Shown here: positions 9,948 through 20,261 of the stretch, in pieces
Layout of the letters: each line of letters starts with the position of its first letter
How positions within the stretch are numbered: position 1 is the stretch's first letter
Assembly: GCF_000472525.1 (NCBI RefSeq)
Contig: NZ_AWZT01000013.1
Span: forward strand, 200 to 64,199
Reading direction: 5' to 3'
Source: Paraburkholderia dilworthii
GTDB lineage: Bacteria; Pseudomonadota; Gammaproteobacteria; Burkholderiales; Burkholderiaceae
DNA length: 64,000 bases
Notes under the pieces: model-generated
The model's input: only the letters and a program-made list of their open reading frames with translations
What the model was told of the DNA's origin: nothing
Databases searched by the model: none
Made by a program: the position numbers and the translations under genes

Positions 9948-10130
9948 ATGTCTGATAAAACTGTCAAGGTCCAGCTCGTCAAGAGCCTGATCGGCACCCG
10001 CGAAACGCACCGCGCAACGGTGCGTGGCCTGGGTCTGCGCCGACTCAACTCGGTTAGCGAGTTGCAGGACACGCCGGCCGTGCGCGGCATGATCAACAAG
10101 GTTTCGTACCTCGTTAAGGTCATCAGCTAA
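9948..10130 (+). CDS. rpmD: 50S ribosomal protein L30
   Basis: L30, 60 residues. The start at 9948 ([16 protein letters not shown]) follows 10 bases after rpsE. The motif [15 protein letters not shown] is diagnostic. A longer in-frame extension upstream overlaps rpsE and does not resemble the family. Confidence 0.98.
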   Translation: MSDKTVKVQLVKSLIGTRETHRATVRGLGLRRLNSVSELQDTPAVRGMINKVSYLVKVIS

Positions 10131-10159
10131 GCGGCTGACCAGGACTCAAGGAGTTGATA

Positions 10160-10594
10160 ATGGAATTGAATAACCTGAAGCCGGCTGAAGGCGCGAAGCA
10201 CGCAAAGCGTCGCGTTGGTCGCGGCATCGGCTCCGGCCTCGGCAAGACCGCCGGCCGTGGTCACAAGGGGCAGAAGTCGCGTTCGGGCGGCTTTCACAAG
10301 GTTGGCTTCGAAGGCGGCCAAATGCCGCTGCAACGTCGCCTGCCGAAGCGTGGCTTCACCTCGCTGACGAAGGAATTCGTCGGTGAAGTGCGTCTCTCCG
10401 ATCTGGAAAAGCTGCCGGTCGACGAGGTCGACCTGTTGGCTCTAAAGCAAGCCGGTCTGGTTGGCGAGCTGATCAGGAGCGCCAAGATCATCGCGACGGG
10501 GGAACTCAAGCGCAAGATCGTTGTGAAGGGTCTGGGTGCGACGAAAGGTGCGCGCGCTGCTATCGAAGCAGCCGGCGGCTCTTTTGCCGAGTAA
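10160..10594 (+). CDS. rplO: 50S ribosomal protein L15
   Basis: L15, 144 residues, a late assembly protein. The Gly/Lys-rich rRNA-binding stretch [19 protein letters not shown] is present. ATG 10160 ([16 protein letters not shown]) is preferred to TTG 10154 because AAGGAG sits at the right distance. secY follows after 46 bases. Confidence 0.98.
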   Translation: MELNNLKPAEGAKHAKRRVGRGIGSGLGKTAGRGHKGQKSRSGGFHKVGFEGGQMPLQRRLPKRGFTSLTKEFVGEVRLSDLEKLPVDEVDLLALKQAGLVGELIRSAKIIATGELKRKIVVKGLGATKGARAAIEAAGGSFAE

Positions 10595-10640
10595 CGCGCA
10601 AGTTATTTGCCGTCACTAGCATTTGCATCGGAGAAGGTAC

Positions 10641-11987
10641 TTGGCTAACAGCCCGAGTCTCGCAAAACCCGGTCGCAGCGCGGCGAAGTTTGGCGATCTG
10701 CGTCGGCGGGCAGTGTTTCTGCTGCTGGCGCTGATCGTCTACCGTATCGGCGCGCACATTCCGGTGCCGGGTATCGACCCGGACCAGCTGGCAAAGTTGT
10801 TCCAGAGCCAGTCGGGCGGCATCCTTGGCATGTTTAACATGTTTTCGGGTGGCGCGCTTTCGCGGTTCACGATTTTCGCGCTCGGGATCATGCCGTATAT
10901 CTCGGCGTCGATCATCATGCAGTTGCTGGCTATTGTTTCGCCGCAGCTGGAAGCGCTGAAAAAGGAAGGGCAGGCGGGGCAGCGGAAGATCACGCAGTAC
11001 ACGCGTATCTTCACGGTCTTGCTGGCAACGTTCCAGGCATTCGGCATTGCCGTGGCATTGGAAAATCAGCCGGCTCTGGTGATCGATCCGGGAATGGTGT
11101 TTCGGTTGACGACGGTCGTGACGCTGGTGACAGGCACGATGTTCCTGATGTGGCTTGGTGAGCAGATCACGGAGCGCGGGCTTGGCAACGGTATCTCGAT
11201 CATCATTTTCGGCGGCATTGCAGCGGGTTTCCCGAATGCAATCGGTGGTCTTTTCGAACTGGTGCGAACCGGCTCGATGAGCATCATCTCGGCGATTATC
11301 GTCGTCGCGCTGATCGCTGCTGTGACGTATCTGGTGGTGTTCATCGAACGTGGCCAGCGCAAGATTCTTGTGAACTACGCCAAGCGGCAAGTCGGTAACA
11401 AGATTTACGGCGGCCAGTCCTCGCATTTGCCGCTGAAGTTGAACATGTCGGGCGTGATTCCGCCGATCTTTGCATCGTCGATCATTCTCTTCCCGGCAAC
11501 CATTCTGAACTGGTTCAGTTCGGGGTCGCGTACCAGCTGGTTCGCAGACACACTGCACAACGTGGCCGAAGCCATTAAGCCCGGCCAACCCGTGTACGTG
11601 TTGCTGTACGCGTTGGCGATCGTTTTCTTCTGCTTCTTCTACACCGCACTGGTGTTCAACAGCAGAGAGACGGCCGACAACCTGAAAAAGAGTGGCGCTT
11701 TCGTTCCTGGCATCCGCCCGGGCGATCAAACGGCGCGATATATCGACCGCATCCTGACGCGTCTGACGCTGGCCGGTGCGATCTACATCGTGTTTGTTTG
11801 TCTGCTGCCCGAGTTTCTGGTGCTGCGCTGGAACGTGCCGTTTTATTTTGGTGGAACGTCGCTGCTGATCATTGTCGTCGTCACAATGGATTTCATGGCG
11901 CAGGTGCAGTCGTACGTTATGTCGCAACAGTATGAATCGCTGCTGAAGAAAGCTAATTTCAAAGGCGGCGGCGTCCCGATGCGTTGA
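10641..11987 (+). CDS. secY: Protein translocase subunit SecY
   Basis: Central pore of the SecYEG translocon in the inner membrane, 448 residues with ten predicted transmembrane segments. The start is TTG 10641 ([23 protein letters not shown]), preceded by GGAGAAGG. An upstream TTG at 10623 would add residues not seen in the family. Family motifs include the first helix/plug area ([12 protein letters not shown]), [12 protein letters not shown], and the cytoplasmic loop [15 protein letters not shown] with the conserved arginines used for SecA and ribosome binding. Confidence 0.98.
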   Translation: MANSPSLAKPGRSAAKFGDLRRRAVFLLLALIVYRIGAHIPVPGIDPDQLAKLFQSQSGGILGMFNMFSGGALSRFTIFALGIMPYISASIIMQLLAIVSPQLEALKKEGQAGQRKITQYTRIFTVLLATFQAFGIAVALENQPALVIDPGMVFRLTTVVTLVTGTMFLMWLGEQITERGLGNGISIIIFGGIAAGFPNAIGGLFELVRTGSMSIISAIIVVALIAAVTYLVVFIERGQRKILVNYAKRQVGNKIYGGQSSHLPLKLNMSGVIPPIFASSIILFPATILNWFSSGSRTSWFADTLHNVAEAIKPGQPVYVLLYALAIVFFCFFYTALVFNSRETADNLKKSGAFVPGIRPGDQTARYIDRILTRLTLAGAIYIVFVCLLPEFLVLRWNVPFYFGGTSLLIIVVVTMDFMAQVQSYVMSQQYESLLKKANFKGGGVPMR

Positions 11988-11995
11988 AAGGACTT

Positions 11996-12214
11996 ATGGC
12001 CAAAGACGATGTTATCCAGATGCAGGGTGAAGTCATCGAAAACCTGCCTAACGCTACCTTTAGGGTGAAGCTGGAAAACGGCCATGTCGTATTGGGACAC
12101 ATATCCGGCAAGATGCGGATGCACTACATCCGAATCCTGCCGGGCGACAAGGTGACGGTTGAATTGACGCCTTACGATCTGTCGCGTGCGCGGATCGTGT
12201 TCCGGGCGAAGTGA
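11996..12214 (+). CDS. infA: Translation initiation factor IF-1
   Basis: IF-1, 72 residues, an S1-type OB fold that occupies the 30S A site during initiation. ATG 11996 ([13 protein letters not shown]) follows an AAAGGA SD and sits 8 bases after secY. The motif [23 protein letters not shown] is diagnostic. Its position between secY and rpmJ is the usual one in beta-proteobacteria. Confidence 0.98.
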   Translation: MAKDDVIQMQGEVIENLPNATFRVKLENGHVVLGHISGKMRMHYIRILPGDKVTVELTPYDLSRARIVFRAK

Positions 12215-12234
12215 TTTGAAAAAAGGGTAATATC

Positions 12235-12351
12235 ATGAAAGTGATGGCATCGGTTAAGCGCATTTGCCGCAATTGCAAGATCATCAAGCGCAAAGGCGTT
12301 GTGCGCGTGATTTGCAGCTCTGATCCGCGCCACAAACAGCGTCAAGGCTGA
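12235..12351 (+). CDS. rpmJ: 50S ribosomal protein L36 (zinc-binding form)
   Basis: L36, 38 residues, the smallest 50S protein. The zinc ligands Cys11, Cys14, Cys27 and His33 are all present ([12 protein letters not shown]), so this is the C+ form. ATG 12235 follows an AAGGG-type SD. An internal ATG (MASVKRI) would remove three residues; the longer form has the better SD spacing. Confidence 0.96.
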
Positions 12352-12393
12352 ACGCCGCGCTTTTTGCTTGCGCTTTTTGTTTGAGGAAAAACA

Positions 12394-12759
12394 ATGGCTC
12401 GTATCGCAGGGGTTAACATCCCGAATCACCAGCATACTGAAATTGGCCTGACGGCTATTTACGGTGTCGGCCGCACGCGCTCGCGCGACATTTGCGTCGC
12501 AGCTGGTGTGGCATTTTCGAAGAAGGTCAAAGACCTGAACGACGCAGACCTCGAAAAGCTGCGTGAAGAAGTCGGCAAGTTCATCGTTGAAGGCGATCTG
12601 CGCCGTGAAACGACGATGAACATCAAGCGCCTGATGGATCTCGGCTGCTACCGTGGCGTTCGGCATCGTAAGGGCTTGCCCTTGCGCGGCCAGCGTACGC
12701 GTACGAATGCCCGTACGCGCAAGGGTCCGCGTCGTGCAGCGCAATCGCTGAAGAAGTAA
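12394..12759 (+). CDS. rpsM: 30S ribosomal protein S13
   Basis: S13, 121 residues, in the 30S head with bridges to the 50S. The start [14 protein letters not shown] and the helix-two-turn-helix [11 protein letters not shown] are diagnostic. The basic C-terminal tail [14 protein letters not shown] reaches the P site in known structures. First gene of the alpha-operon section. Confidence 0.99.
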   Translation: MARIAGVNIPNHQHTEIGLTAIYGVGRTRSRDICVAAGVAFSKKVKDLNDADLEKLREEVGKFIVEGDLRRETTMNIKRLMDLGCYRGVRHRKGLPLRGQRTRTNARTRKGPRRAAQSLKK

Positions 12760-12787
12760 GCGGAACTGACAGTTACAGGAAAACGTA

Positions 12788-13192
12788 ATGGCTAAGGCTT
12801 CGAACAACTCCGCGGCGCAACGCGTTCGCAAGAAGGTCAAGAAGAACGTCGCCGAGGGCGTGGTTCACGTTCACGCGTCGTTCAACAACACCATCATCAC
12901 GATCACCGATCGTCAAGGCAATGCACTTGCCTGGGCAACGTCGGGTGGTCAGGGCTTCAAGGGTTCGCGTAAATCGACCCCGTTTGCAGCCCAGGTGGCG
13001 GCCGAATCGGCTGGCCGCGTGGCGATGGAATACGGCGTGAAGAACCTCGAAGTGCGGATTAAGGGCCCCGGTCCTGGCCGTGAGTCGGCGGTGCGCGCGT
13101 TGCATGGTCTTGGCATCAAGATCACCGCGATCTCCGACGTGACACCGGTTCCGCACAACGGCTGCCGTCCGCCGAAGCGTCGTCGTATCTAA
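12788..13192 (+). CDS. rpsK: 30S ribosomal protein S11
   Basis: S11, 134 residues, on the 30S platform. The motif [20 protein letters not shown] and the C-terminus [14 protein letters not shown] are diagnostic. The Asn-Gly in PHNGC is the site that forms isoaspartate in E. coli. Confidence 0.99.
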   Translation: MAKASNNSAAQRVRKKVKKNVAEGVVHVHASFNNTIITITDRQGNALAWATSGGQGFKGSRKSTPFAAQVAAESAGRVAMEYGVKNLEVRIKGPGPGRESAVRALHGLGIKITAISDVTPVPHNGCRPPKRRRI

Positions 13193-13210
13193 GACGCTGT
13201 TTTCGCTAGC

Positions 13211-13324
13211 GCCTGTTGCCGCCGGATGTAGTAACCGGCGAAACAGGCTGCTTGCGCTATTGAATTGACTAAGCCCACTGTTCGACCCAAAGGGTTCGGA
13301 CTAGCGCGGGTGCTTGCACTCGCG
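13211..13324 (+). promoter_or_regulatory. Three consecutive stem-loops upstream of rpsD
   Basis: The 156-base rpsK-rpsD gap folds by eye into three hairpins. (1) GCCTGTT (13211-13217) pairs with AACAGGC (13242-13248), enclosing CGCCGG/CCGGCG. (2) An imperfect stem spans 13280-13301, with CCC/GGG around an AAA loop. (3) CGCGGGTGC (13305-13313) pairs with GCACTCGCG (13316-13324). None has a U-run. S4 autoregulates the alpha operon in E. coli through a structured RNA, so this is a candidate S4 target; that role is inferred. Confidence 0.45.
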
Positions 13325-13348
13325 TGATCAATCAACGAAGGAATCAAC

Positions 13349-13972
13349 GTGGCACGTTATATCGGCCCTAAGGCCAAGCTGTCCCGCCGTGAAGGCACTG
13401 ACCTCTTCCTGAAGAGCGCCCGTCGTTCGCTCGCTGACAAGTGCAAACTCGACAGCAAGCCTGGCCAGCATGGCCGCACTTCGGGTGCACGTACGTCCGA
13501 CTACGGCACGCAGCTGCGCGAAAAGCAAAAAGTGAAGCGCATCTACGGTGTTCTCGAGCGTCAATTCCGCCGTTACTTCGCTGAAGCCGACCGTCTGAAG
13601 GGCAATACGGGTGAAAACCTGCTGCAATTGCTTGAATCGCGTCTGGATAACGTCGTGTATCGCATGGGTTTCGGCTCGACGCGCGCTGAAGCGCGTCAGC
13701 TGGTGAGCCACAAGGCGATCACGGTGAACGGCGTCGTGTCGAACATCCCGTCGATGCAAGTGAAGGCTGGCGACGTTGTTGCAGTGCGCGAACAAAAGAA
13801 GAAGCAAGCGCGTATTCTCGAAGCGCTGTCGCTGGCTGAGCAAGGCGGTTTGCCGAGCTGGGTCGCTGTCGATTCGAAGAAGTTCGAAGGCACGTTCAAG
13901 TCGAAGCCGGAACGCAGCGACATCGCTGGCGATATCAACGAAAGCCTGATCGTCGAATTGTATTCGCGGTAA
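13349..13972 (+). CDS. rpsD: 30S ribosomal protein S4
   Basis: S4, 207 residues, a primary 16S rRNA binder that nucleates 30S assembly. It starts with GTG 13349 ([16 protein letters not shown]) after a GAAGGAA SD. The S4 RNA-binding domain is recognisable in [31 protein letters not shown]. The N-terminal zinc cysteines of some S4 proteins are absent, with a single Cys in ADKCKLD. A structured gap precedes it and a terminator-like hairpin follows. Confidence 0.98.
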   Translation: MARYIGPKAKLSRREGTDLFLKSARRSLADKCKLDSKPGQHGRTSGARTSDYGTQLREKQKVKRIYGVLERQFRRYFAEADRLKGNTGENLLQLLESRLDNVVYRMGFGSTRAEARQLVSHKAITVNGVVSNIPSMQVKAGDVVAVREQKKKQARILEALSLAEQGGLPSWVAVDSKKFEGTFKSKPERSDIAGDINESLIVELYSR

Positions 13973-13983
13973 TCGGATTAATG

Positions 13984-14035
13984 GCCGGGGCACCCCGATT
14001 GCGTTGCGCAAGCGGGCGTCCCGGCTGTTTATTTT
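13984..14035 (+). terminator. Terminator-like hairpin between rpsD and rpoA
   Basis: GCCGGG (13984-13989) pairs with CCCGGC (14020-14025), enclosing a further imperfect stem, and a T-rich TGTTTATTTT run follows directly. It would act as an attenuator inside the alpha-operon section. The long internal loop makes its efficiency uncertain. Confidence 0.5.
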
Positions 14036-14039
14036 CAGG

Positions 14040-14068
14040 TTGTTACCGGTCAGCCTTATCGGTGTAAC
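14040..14068 (+). promoter_or_regulatory. Possible rpoA promoter
   Basis: TTGTTA (14040-14045) and TGTAAC (14063-14068) lie 17 bp apart, each matching four of six sigma-70 consensus bases. They sit directly after the terminator-like hairpin and about 30 bases before the rpoA start, which makes an rpoA promoter plausible. Confidence 0.4.
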
Positions 14069-14096
14069 GAGCCGAGGGTATTGAAAAGGAAAACCT

Positions 14097-15074
14097 ATGC
14101 AAACCAGTTTGTTGAAGCCCAAGATCATCGCAGTTGAATCGCTGGGCGAAAGCCACGCGAAAGTGGTCATGGAACCGTTTGAACGCGGTTACGGCCACAC
14201 CTTGGGTAACGCGCTCCGGCGCGTGCTGTTGTCGTCGATGATCGGCTATGCGCCGACTGAAGTGACGATTGCAGGCGTCGTACATGAGTATTCGACGCTC
14301 GACGGTGTGCAAGAGGATGTGGTCAACCTGTTGTTGAACCTGAAGGGCGTGGTGTTCAAGCTGCATAACCGTGACGAAGTGACGGTTACGCTGCGCAAGG
14401 AAGGCGAAGGCGTTGTTACCGCCGGCGACATCGAGCTCGCGCATGATTGCGAAGTGATCAACCCCGATCACGTGATTGCGCATCTGTCGAAGGGCGGCAA
14501 GCTCGACGTTCAGATCAAGGTCGAGAAGGGCCGCGGTTACGTGCCGGGCAACGTGCGTCGTTATGGCGAAGAGTCGGCCAAGATCATCGGCCGTATCGTG
14601 CTTGACGCGTCGTTCTCGCCGGTTCGCCGCGTGAGCTACGCCGTTGAAAGCGCTCGTGTCGAACAGCGTACCGACCTCGACAAGCTCGTGATGAACATCG
14701 AAACGAACGGTGTGATCTCGCCGGAAGAAGCGATCCGTCAATCGGCTCGCATTCTGGTCGATCAACTGTCGGTGTTCGCTGCACTGGAAGGCACCGAAGC
14801 AACGGCTGAAGCGCCGTCGCGCGCGCCGCAGATCGATCCGATCCTGCTGCGTCCGGTCGATGATCTCGAATTGACGGTTCGTTCGGCGAACTGCCTGAAG
14901 GCTGAGAACATCTACTACATCGGCGATCTGATCCAGCGCACGGAAAACGAGTTGCTCAAGACGCCGAACCTGGGCCGCAAGTCGCTGAACGAAATCAAGG
15001 AAGTACTGGCGTCGCGTGGTTTGACGCTCGGCATGAAGCTCGAAAACTGGCCGCCCGCTGGGCTGGACAAGTAA
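14097..15074 (+). CDS. rpoA: DNA-directed RNA polymerase subunit alpha
   Basis: Alpha subunit, 325 residues. The N-terminal domain dimerises and nucleates core assembly ([29 protein letters not shown]). After an Ala/Pro linker near residues 240-250, the C-terminal domain binds UP elements and activators ([19 protein letters not shown], then [15 protein letters not shown]). Length is normal. Terminator-like structures lie on both sides, which is unusual for a gene normally co-transcribed with rplQ. Confidence 0.99.
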
Positions 15075-15119
15075 ATCGGCGCTTCGTCCCGGGACAGAGC
15101 CCGCCGCTGCACTGGCAAA

Positions 15120-15160
15120 GACGCGGATTTTCCTTTAAAATCCGCGTCTTGTCTTTTTTT
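15120..15160 (+). terminator. Strong intrinsic terminator between rpoA and rplQ
   Basis: A 12-bp perfect stem, GACGCGGATTTT (15120-15131) with AAAATCCGCGTC (15137-15148), has a CCTTT loop and is followed by TTGTCTTTTTTT. By sequence this is one of the best terminators in the window. It should strongly limit read-through into rplQ unless transcription is antiterminated. Confidence 0.85.
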
Positions 15161-15245
15161 ACTACCGGCCCGTGCACTCGCTACTTCGCAGTAGATCGAG
15201 CGCGATAGAAGAGCTGGACCAAAACTCTGAATCGAAGGAATTAAC

Positions 15246-15638
15246 ATGCGTCACCGTCATGGTCTGCGGAAACTGAACCGCACGAGCAGCCACCGTCTGG
15301 CAATGCTCCGTAACATGTCCAACTCGCTGATCGAGCACGAAGTCATCAAGACCACGCTGCCGAAGGCGAAAGAACTTCGTAAAGTTGTCGAGCCGCTGAT
15401 TACGCTCGGCAAAAAGCCGTCGCTGGCAAATCGTCGTCTGGCATTCAACCGTCTGCGCGATCGCGACTCGGTCACGAAGCTGTTTGAAGTCCTCGGCCCG
15501 CGTTACGCTACCCGTCCGGGCGGCTACCTTCGAGTGCTGAAGTTCGGCTTCCGCGTCGGCGACAATGCACCGATGGCTCTGGTCGAACTGCTCGACCGTC
15601 CGGAAGTTGAAGAAGTTGAAGTGCAAGAAGCCGAGTAA
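15246..15638 (+). CDS. rplQ: 50S ribosomal protein L17
   Basis: L17, 130 residues, beside the exit tunnel. The start [20 protein letters not shown] is diagnostic, and a GAAGGAA SD precedes it. It has a short acidic C-terminal tail ([10 protein letters not shown]). It lies 85 bases after a strong terminator; I see no convincing promoter in that gap. Confidence 0.99.
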   Translation: MRHRHGLRKLNRTSSHRLAMLRNMSNSLIEHEVIKTTLPKAKELRKVVEPLITLGKKPSLANRRLAFNRLRDRDSVTKLFEVLGPRYATRPGGYLRVLKFGFRVGDNAPMALVELLDRPEVEEVEVQEAE

Positions 15639-15654
15639 GCTTCCAGGCGCGGAA

Positions 15655-15726
15655 AAGCCAGACGCCAAGTCTGGCTTAAGACTGCTGATGAACCCCACGT
15701 TTTTCGGAGCGTGGGGTTTTGTTTTT
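15655..15726 (+). terminator. Double hairpin terminator after rplQ
   Basis: A first stem, AAGCCAGAC (15655-15663) with GTCTGGCTT (15669-15677), is followed by AACCCCACG (15691-15699) with CGTGGGGTT (15710-15718), then TTTTGTTTTT. It closes the ribosomal cluster. The next 270 bases to cutA hold no recognisable gene. Confidence 0.85.
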
Positions 15727-15997
15727 CAGGCGAGGCGAATGCTGCCGTTAAGCCCGACGGCGCTTGGCGCAGAAAGGCAATGCGTGCGATGGTGCTTCTC
15801 AACAGTTTTGGCGGCCCTGCGCAGCGCACAAAAACGCCTTGGGCTCGCCACGAGTAAAGTTTTCCGGCTCCGACAGCGGGTGCGCGTCGGCAAACCGCGC
15901 GACCAGATGCCGCACGCTTACGCCCGAGCTGCCTGCGGTGCCTTAAGGCTAGGTGATACGATATCGGCACCCGAATCGTGCTTTGCTGGAGCTTTCT

Positions 15998-16330
15998 GTG
16001 AGCGTGAGCATTACTTTGGTCCTGACGACGGTGCCCGACGCAGCCGTAGCTCAGAAGCTCGCCGCGGAGGCGCTGGCCGCGCGGCTGTGTGCGTGCGTCA
16101 CGCAACTGGGTGCCGTGCAGTCCAGCTACCACTGGCAGGGTCGCGTCGAAACGGCAGAAGAAATCCAGTTGCTGTTCAAGACAAGCGCCGCACGCGCACT
16201 CGAGCTTGAGCAGTACATTCAGACGCACCACCCGTACGACACGCCGGAAATTCTATCGTGGCAAGCAGTTACCTCTGCCGCCTATGGTCAGTGGATCATT
16301 GCTGAAACCCAACGCCCTCTACATGTTTAA
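15998..16330 (+). CDS. cutA: CutA1-like divalent cation tolerance protein
   Basis: About 110 residues of the CutA1 family, small trimeric ferredoxin-like proteins linked to copper/divalent metal tolerance; their molecular role is still debated. Family features include the opening VLTTVPD, LAARLCACVTQ, YHWQGRVETAEEIQLLFKT and the HPYDTPEI motif. I chose GTG 15998 because TGGAG lies 8 bases upstream and the longer ATG form at 15953 adds residues outside the fold. Its end overlaps dsbD by 8 bases, as in many proteobacteria where cutA precedes dsbD. Confidence 0.93.
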   Translation: MSVSITLVLTTVPDAAVAQKLAAEALAARLCACVTQLGAVQSSYHWQGRVETAEEIQLLFKTSAARALELEQYIQTHHPYDTPEILSWQAVTSAAYGQWIIAETQRPLHV

Positions 16331-18182
16331 CGGTCCACATCGGCGCGCGCTTCACGCGTTTCGCGTCGCATTTTTCGTGCTTGCCTGCGTGGTTCTCGCA
16401 CAATTCGGCACGCCCGCTCGTGCGGTGGACGACTTCCTCGATCCGGCCGTAGCGTTCAAATTCAGTGCGAGCGAAAAGCCAGGCGAAGTCGACGTCACGT
16501 ACAAAATCGCTGATGGCTATTACATGTACCGCGAGCGTTTCGCGTTCGCCACCCGCAACGGAAACGCGACTATCGGCGAGCCGCAGTTGCCTGCCGGCCA
16601 TATCAAGTTTGACCAGACTTTCAACAAGGACGTCGAGACTTACCGCAACGAGTTGACGATCCGCATTCCGGTAAAGCAAGCGGCAGCAGGGTTCGATCTG
16701 GCCGTTACAGCGCAAGGCTGTGCGGACGCTGGCATCTGTTATCCGCCGATGGAGCGCGTCTATCACGTAAGCGGCGCCGCACTGCAACCGGCGGCCAGCG
16801 CAGCCGCGCAGCAATCCACGGCGAGCGATACGCCCTGGTACGAGCGGGCGACCAGCGCGGACTATGCGCAATCGCTGCTGCAAGGCGGCGGTTTCCTTGC
16901 GATTATCGGACTGTACTTTGTCGCGGGCATGGTGCTGAGCTTGCTGCCTTGCTCGTACCCAATGATTCCGATTCTTTCGGCGATCATTATCGGCGAAGGC
17001 GCACGAGTGACGCGCGCGAGGGGCTTTGCGCTATCGCTGGCCTATGTAATCGGGATGGCGCTCGTCTACACCGCACTCGGCATTGCAGCCGCGCTCGTTG
17101 GACAAAGTCTCGGCGCGTGGTTGCAGAATCCGTGGGTGTTAGGCGCGTTCGGCGTACTGCTGACGATTTTCGCGCTCACGTTGATTGCAGGTTTCGACAT
17201 CACGTTGCCGCAACGCTGGCAGCAAGGCGTTTCGCATGCGTCGGCCCAACGCTCGGGCGGTAAGTTCGCAGCCGTTGCCGCGATGGGCGCGCTGTCTGCG
17301 CTGGTGGTGGGCGCCTGCATGACTGCGCCGCTTTTCGCGGTGCTGGCCTTCATCGCGCATACGGGGAATGCCGTGCTCGGCGGCGCCGCACTGTTCTCGA
17401 TGGGCCTTGGGCTTGGCGTGCCGCTGTTGATCATCGGTTTTGGGGCGGGAACCCTGCTGCCGCGCGCCGGCGCATGGATGGACGGCGTCAAGGTATTGTT
17501 CGGCGTTGTGCTCCTCGCGGCGGCGCTGTGGATTGTCTGGCCGGCGCTGGGAGCAACGGCCGGCATGCTCCTGAGTGCGCTCTGGCTATTGATCGCTGCC
17601 GCATCGCTGGGCCTCTTTTCAGCGCCTTTGGCGCAAGCGTCGATATGGCGCCGGCTTGGCCGCGGTATCGGCGCCGCTCTGGCCGTTTGGGCGGCAGTGT
17701 TGCTCGTCGGAGTTGCGGCGGGCTCGTCGGATCCTCTGCGCCCGCTGGCGGTGCTTGCGTCGCGCGGCGCAGCGCCAGCGGCCGAGCGTGCGTCTGGCGT
17801 GCCTCAAACTGCGTCGCAGGGCGATCTGGCGTTTCAGCCGGTGCGTTCATCGGTCGAACTGGATCAGGCCGTTAAAGCCGCCGCACAGCCCGCCATGCTC
17901 GACTTTTACGCCGACTGGTGTGTCAGTTGCAAAGAGATGGAGAAATTCACGTTCAGCGACCCGCGCGTCCGAGCGAAGCTAAAGCAGATGAACCTGCTGC
18001 GCGCCGACGTCACCGCCAACAATCCCGACGATCAGGCGCTGCTCAAGCGCTTTGGTCTTTTCGGCCCGCCAGGGATTATCTTTTTCGACCGCGGCGGCAA
18101 TGAGGTGCTGCGCGTCGTCGGTTATGAGTCGGCCGACAAATTCCTGCGCACGCTAGAACGGGCGAGCCGGCCGCAGGCGTGA
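16323..18182 (+). CDS. dsbD: Thiol:disulfide interchange protein DsbD
   Basis: Passes reducing power from cytoplasmic thioredoxin to periplasmic DsbC/DsbG-type proteins and cytochrome c maturation. Of 619 residues, 1 to about 35 form a signal peptide. An N-terminal periplasmic DsbD-alpha domain with CADAGICYPP follows. The transmembrane core carries the redox cysteines in LLPCSYPMIPILS and GACMTAPL. A C-terminal thioredoxin-like domain has WCVSC (Cys533, Cys536). The start at 16323 gives a normal signal peptide; the open frame further upstream lies inside cutA. All key cysteines are present. Confidence 0.96.
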   Translation: MFNGPHRRALHAFRVAFFVLACVVLAQFGTPARAVDDFLDPAVAFKFSASEKPGEVDVTYKIADGYYMYRERFAFATRNGNATIGEPQLPAGHIKFDQTFNKDVETYRNELTIRIPVKQAAAGFDLAVTAQGCADAGICYPPMERVYHVSGAALQPAASAAAQQSTASDTPWYERATSADYAQSLLQGGGFLAIIGLYFVAGMVLSLLPCSYPMIPILSAIIIGEGARVTRARGFALSLAYVIGMALVYTALGIAAALVGQSLGAWLQNPWVLGAFGVLLTIFALTLIAGFDITLPQRWQQGVSHASAQRSGGKFAAVAAMGALSALVVGACMTAPLFAVLAFIAHTGNAVLGGAALFSMGLGLGVPLLIIGFGAGTLLPRAGAWMDGVKVLFGVVLLAAALWIVWPALGATAGMLLSALWLLIAAASLGLFSAPLAQASIWRRLGRGIGAALAVWAAVLLVGVAAGSSDPLRPLAVLASRGAAPAAERASGVPQTASQGDLAFQPVRSSVELDQAVKAAAQPAMLDFYADWCVSCKEMEKFTFSDPRVRAKLKQMNLLRADVTANNPDDQALLKRFGLFGPPGIIFFDRGGNEVLRVVGYESADKFLRTLERASRPQA

Positions 18183-18225
18183 TGTCATGACCGTATGAAT
18201 GAACTGGGCTCGCGTGCGAACCCGT

Positions 18226-18266
18226 AAAAAACGGAGGCGTGACTGAAAGTCCGCCTCCGTTTTTAT
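18226..18266. terminator. Bidirectional terminator between dsbD and hemB
   Basis: AAAAAACGGAGGCG (18226-18239) pairs with CGCCTCCGTTTTT (18252-18264). The A-run on one side and the T-run on the other let it terminate both dsbD (+) and the convergent hemB (-). Confidence 0.85.
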
Positions 18267-18341
18267 TTTCAGCGCCCCCTGATCTCGCGGATGAGTCGAC
18301 GCGCTGCGTCCGAGAGAACGCGTCGCGTATTGAGCGCGGAA

Positions 18342-19412
<1,071 letters not shown>

Positions 19413-19449
19413 TCACGGAAACTTTTCAAGACAATGGTATATCATACCG

Positions 19450-19557
19450 ATCGAGCAAGGCGCTTGGCGCTGACCTCCCCGCTTCTCCTCCCTGAGCGGG
19501 TGCCTGTCGTTTTTCGATTAGGCTGTTTGACCCGCCGTTAAAGCGGCGGGTTTTTTT
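19450..19557 (+). ncRNA. Candidate double-hairpin sRNA between hemB and engB
   Basis: Both flanking genes are on the - strand, yet the gap holds a + strand intrinsic terminator. Just upstream, CCCGCT (19478-19483) pairs with AGCGGG (19495-19500) around an 11-base loop, TCTCCTCCCTG, that could pair with Shine-Dalgarno sequences. A stem with a C/U-rich loop followed by a terminator is the architecture of known anti-SD-type sRNAs in alpha- and beta-proteobacteria. No good -35/-10 pair is visible upstream; TATCAT at 19440-19445 is only a weak -10. The 5' end is a guess. Confidence 0.35.
19531..19557 (+). terminator. Intrinsic terminator on + strand with no upstream + gene
   Basis: CCCGCCG (19531-19537) pairs with CGGCGGG (19544-19550) and TTTTTTT follows. 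Read on the - strand there is no U-run after the stem, so it does not fit engB. It implies a + strand transcript in the hemB-engB gap. Confidence 0.7.
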
Positions 19558-19607
19558 ATGGGCGGCTGAAATAGCGCGCTCAGGCTCGGCAAAACCGTGC
19601 CGCGCTT

Positions 19608-20261
19608 TTACTGCGCAGCGTCCGTTTCGCCCTTCATTTCGGGGATGAGCCAGCTTTCAACCAGCTCGTGTGCTTCGTCGATACCCACTCGCTTGAGCGC
19701 CGAAAAGAGCTGCGCGGTCAGTTCGCCCTGATAACCCGCGGCCCGATACTCGGCAAAACCCTTCTGCGTCGCGCGCAACGCGCTCACGCATTCCTGGCGC
19801 GTCAATTTGTCGCATTTGGTCAGCAGCGCGTGAATCGGCTTGCCGGTCGGCGCGAACCACTCGATCATTCGCCGGTCGAGATCGGTCAACGGGCGGCGCG
19901 AATCCATCATGAGGATCATGCCGCGCAATTGCGAACGCGATTGCAGGTAGGTGGAAAGCAGTGCCTCCCAGTGGGCCTTGGCTGCGCCAGGCACTTCCGC
20001 ATAACCGTAGCCCGGCAGATCGACCAGATGGGCCGTCGGTTCGTCGGCCTTGCCGACGGAAAAGTAGTTGATGTGCTGAGTGCGTCCGGGCGTTTTACTC
20101 GCGAAAGCCAGCCGCTTCTGATTGCACAGGATATTGATCGCCGTCGACTTGCCCGCATTCGAGCGCCCCGCAAAAGCAATCTCAGGTTGAGCGGTGGCCG
20201 GCAGATCGCGCAGGTGATTGACGGTCGTGAAAAAGCGGGATTGGTGGAGCAGGAAGGACAT
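19608..20261 (-). CDS. engB: Ribosome biogenesis GTP-binding protein EngB/YsxC
   Basis: TRAFAC-class GTPase for 50S assembly, 217 residues. The G motifs are clear: G1 [10 protein letters not shown]3 [10 protein letters not shown] and G4 TKCD. The start [20 protein letters not shown] matches the family; an in-frame extension to 20312 (17 residues) does not. A cytochrome c4 gene is divergent from it, and this neighbour pair is conserved in many proteobacteria. Confidence 0.96.
   Translation of the reverse strand: MSFLLHQSRFFTTVNHLRDLPATAQPEIAFAGRSNAGKSTAINILCNQKRLAFASKTPGRTQHINYFSVGKADEPTAHLVDLPGYGYAEVPGAAKAHWEALLSTYLQSRSQLRGMILMMDSRRPLTDLDRRMIEWFAPTGKPIHALLTKCDKLTRQECVSALRATQKGFAEYRAAGYQGELTAQLFSALKRVGIDEAHELVESWLIPEMKGETDAAQ

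Noticed and set aside
15727..15997. Possible gene in the rplQ-cutA gap
   Set aside because: Frames on both strands lack SD sites and family motifs. The - strand frame here runs antisense through cutA and rplQ. I see nothing beyond the cutA upstream region.
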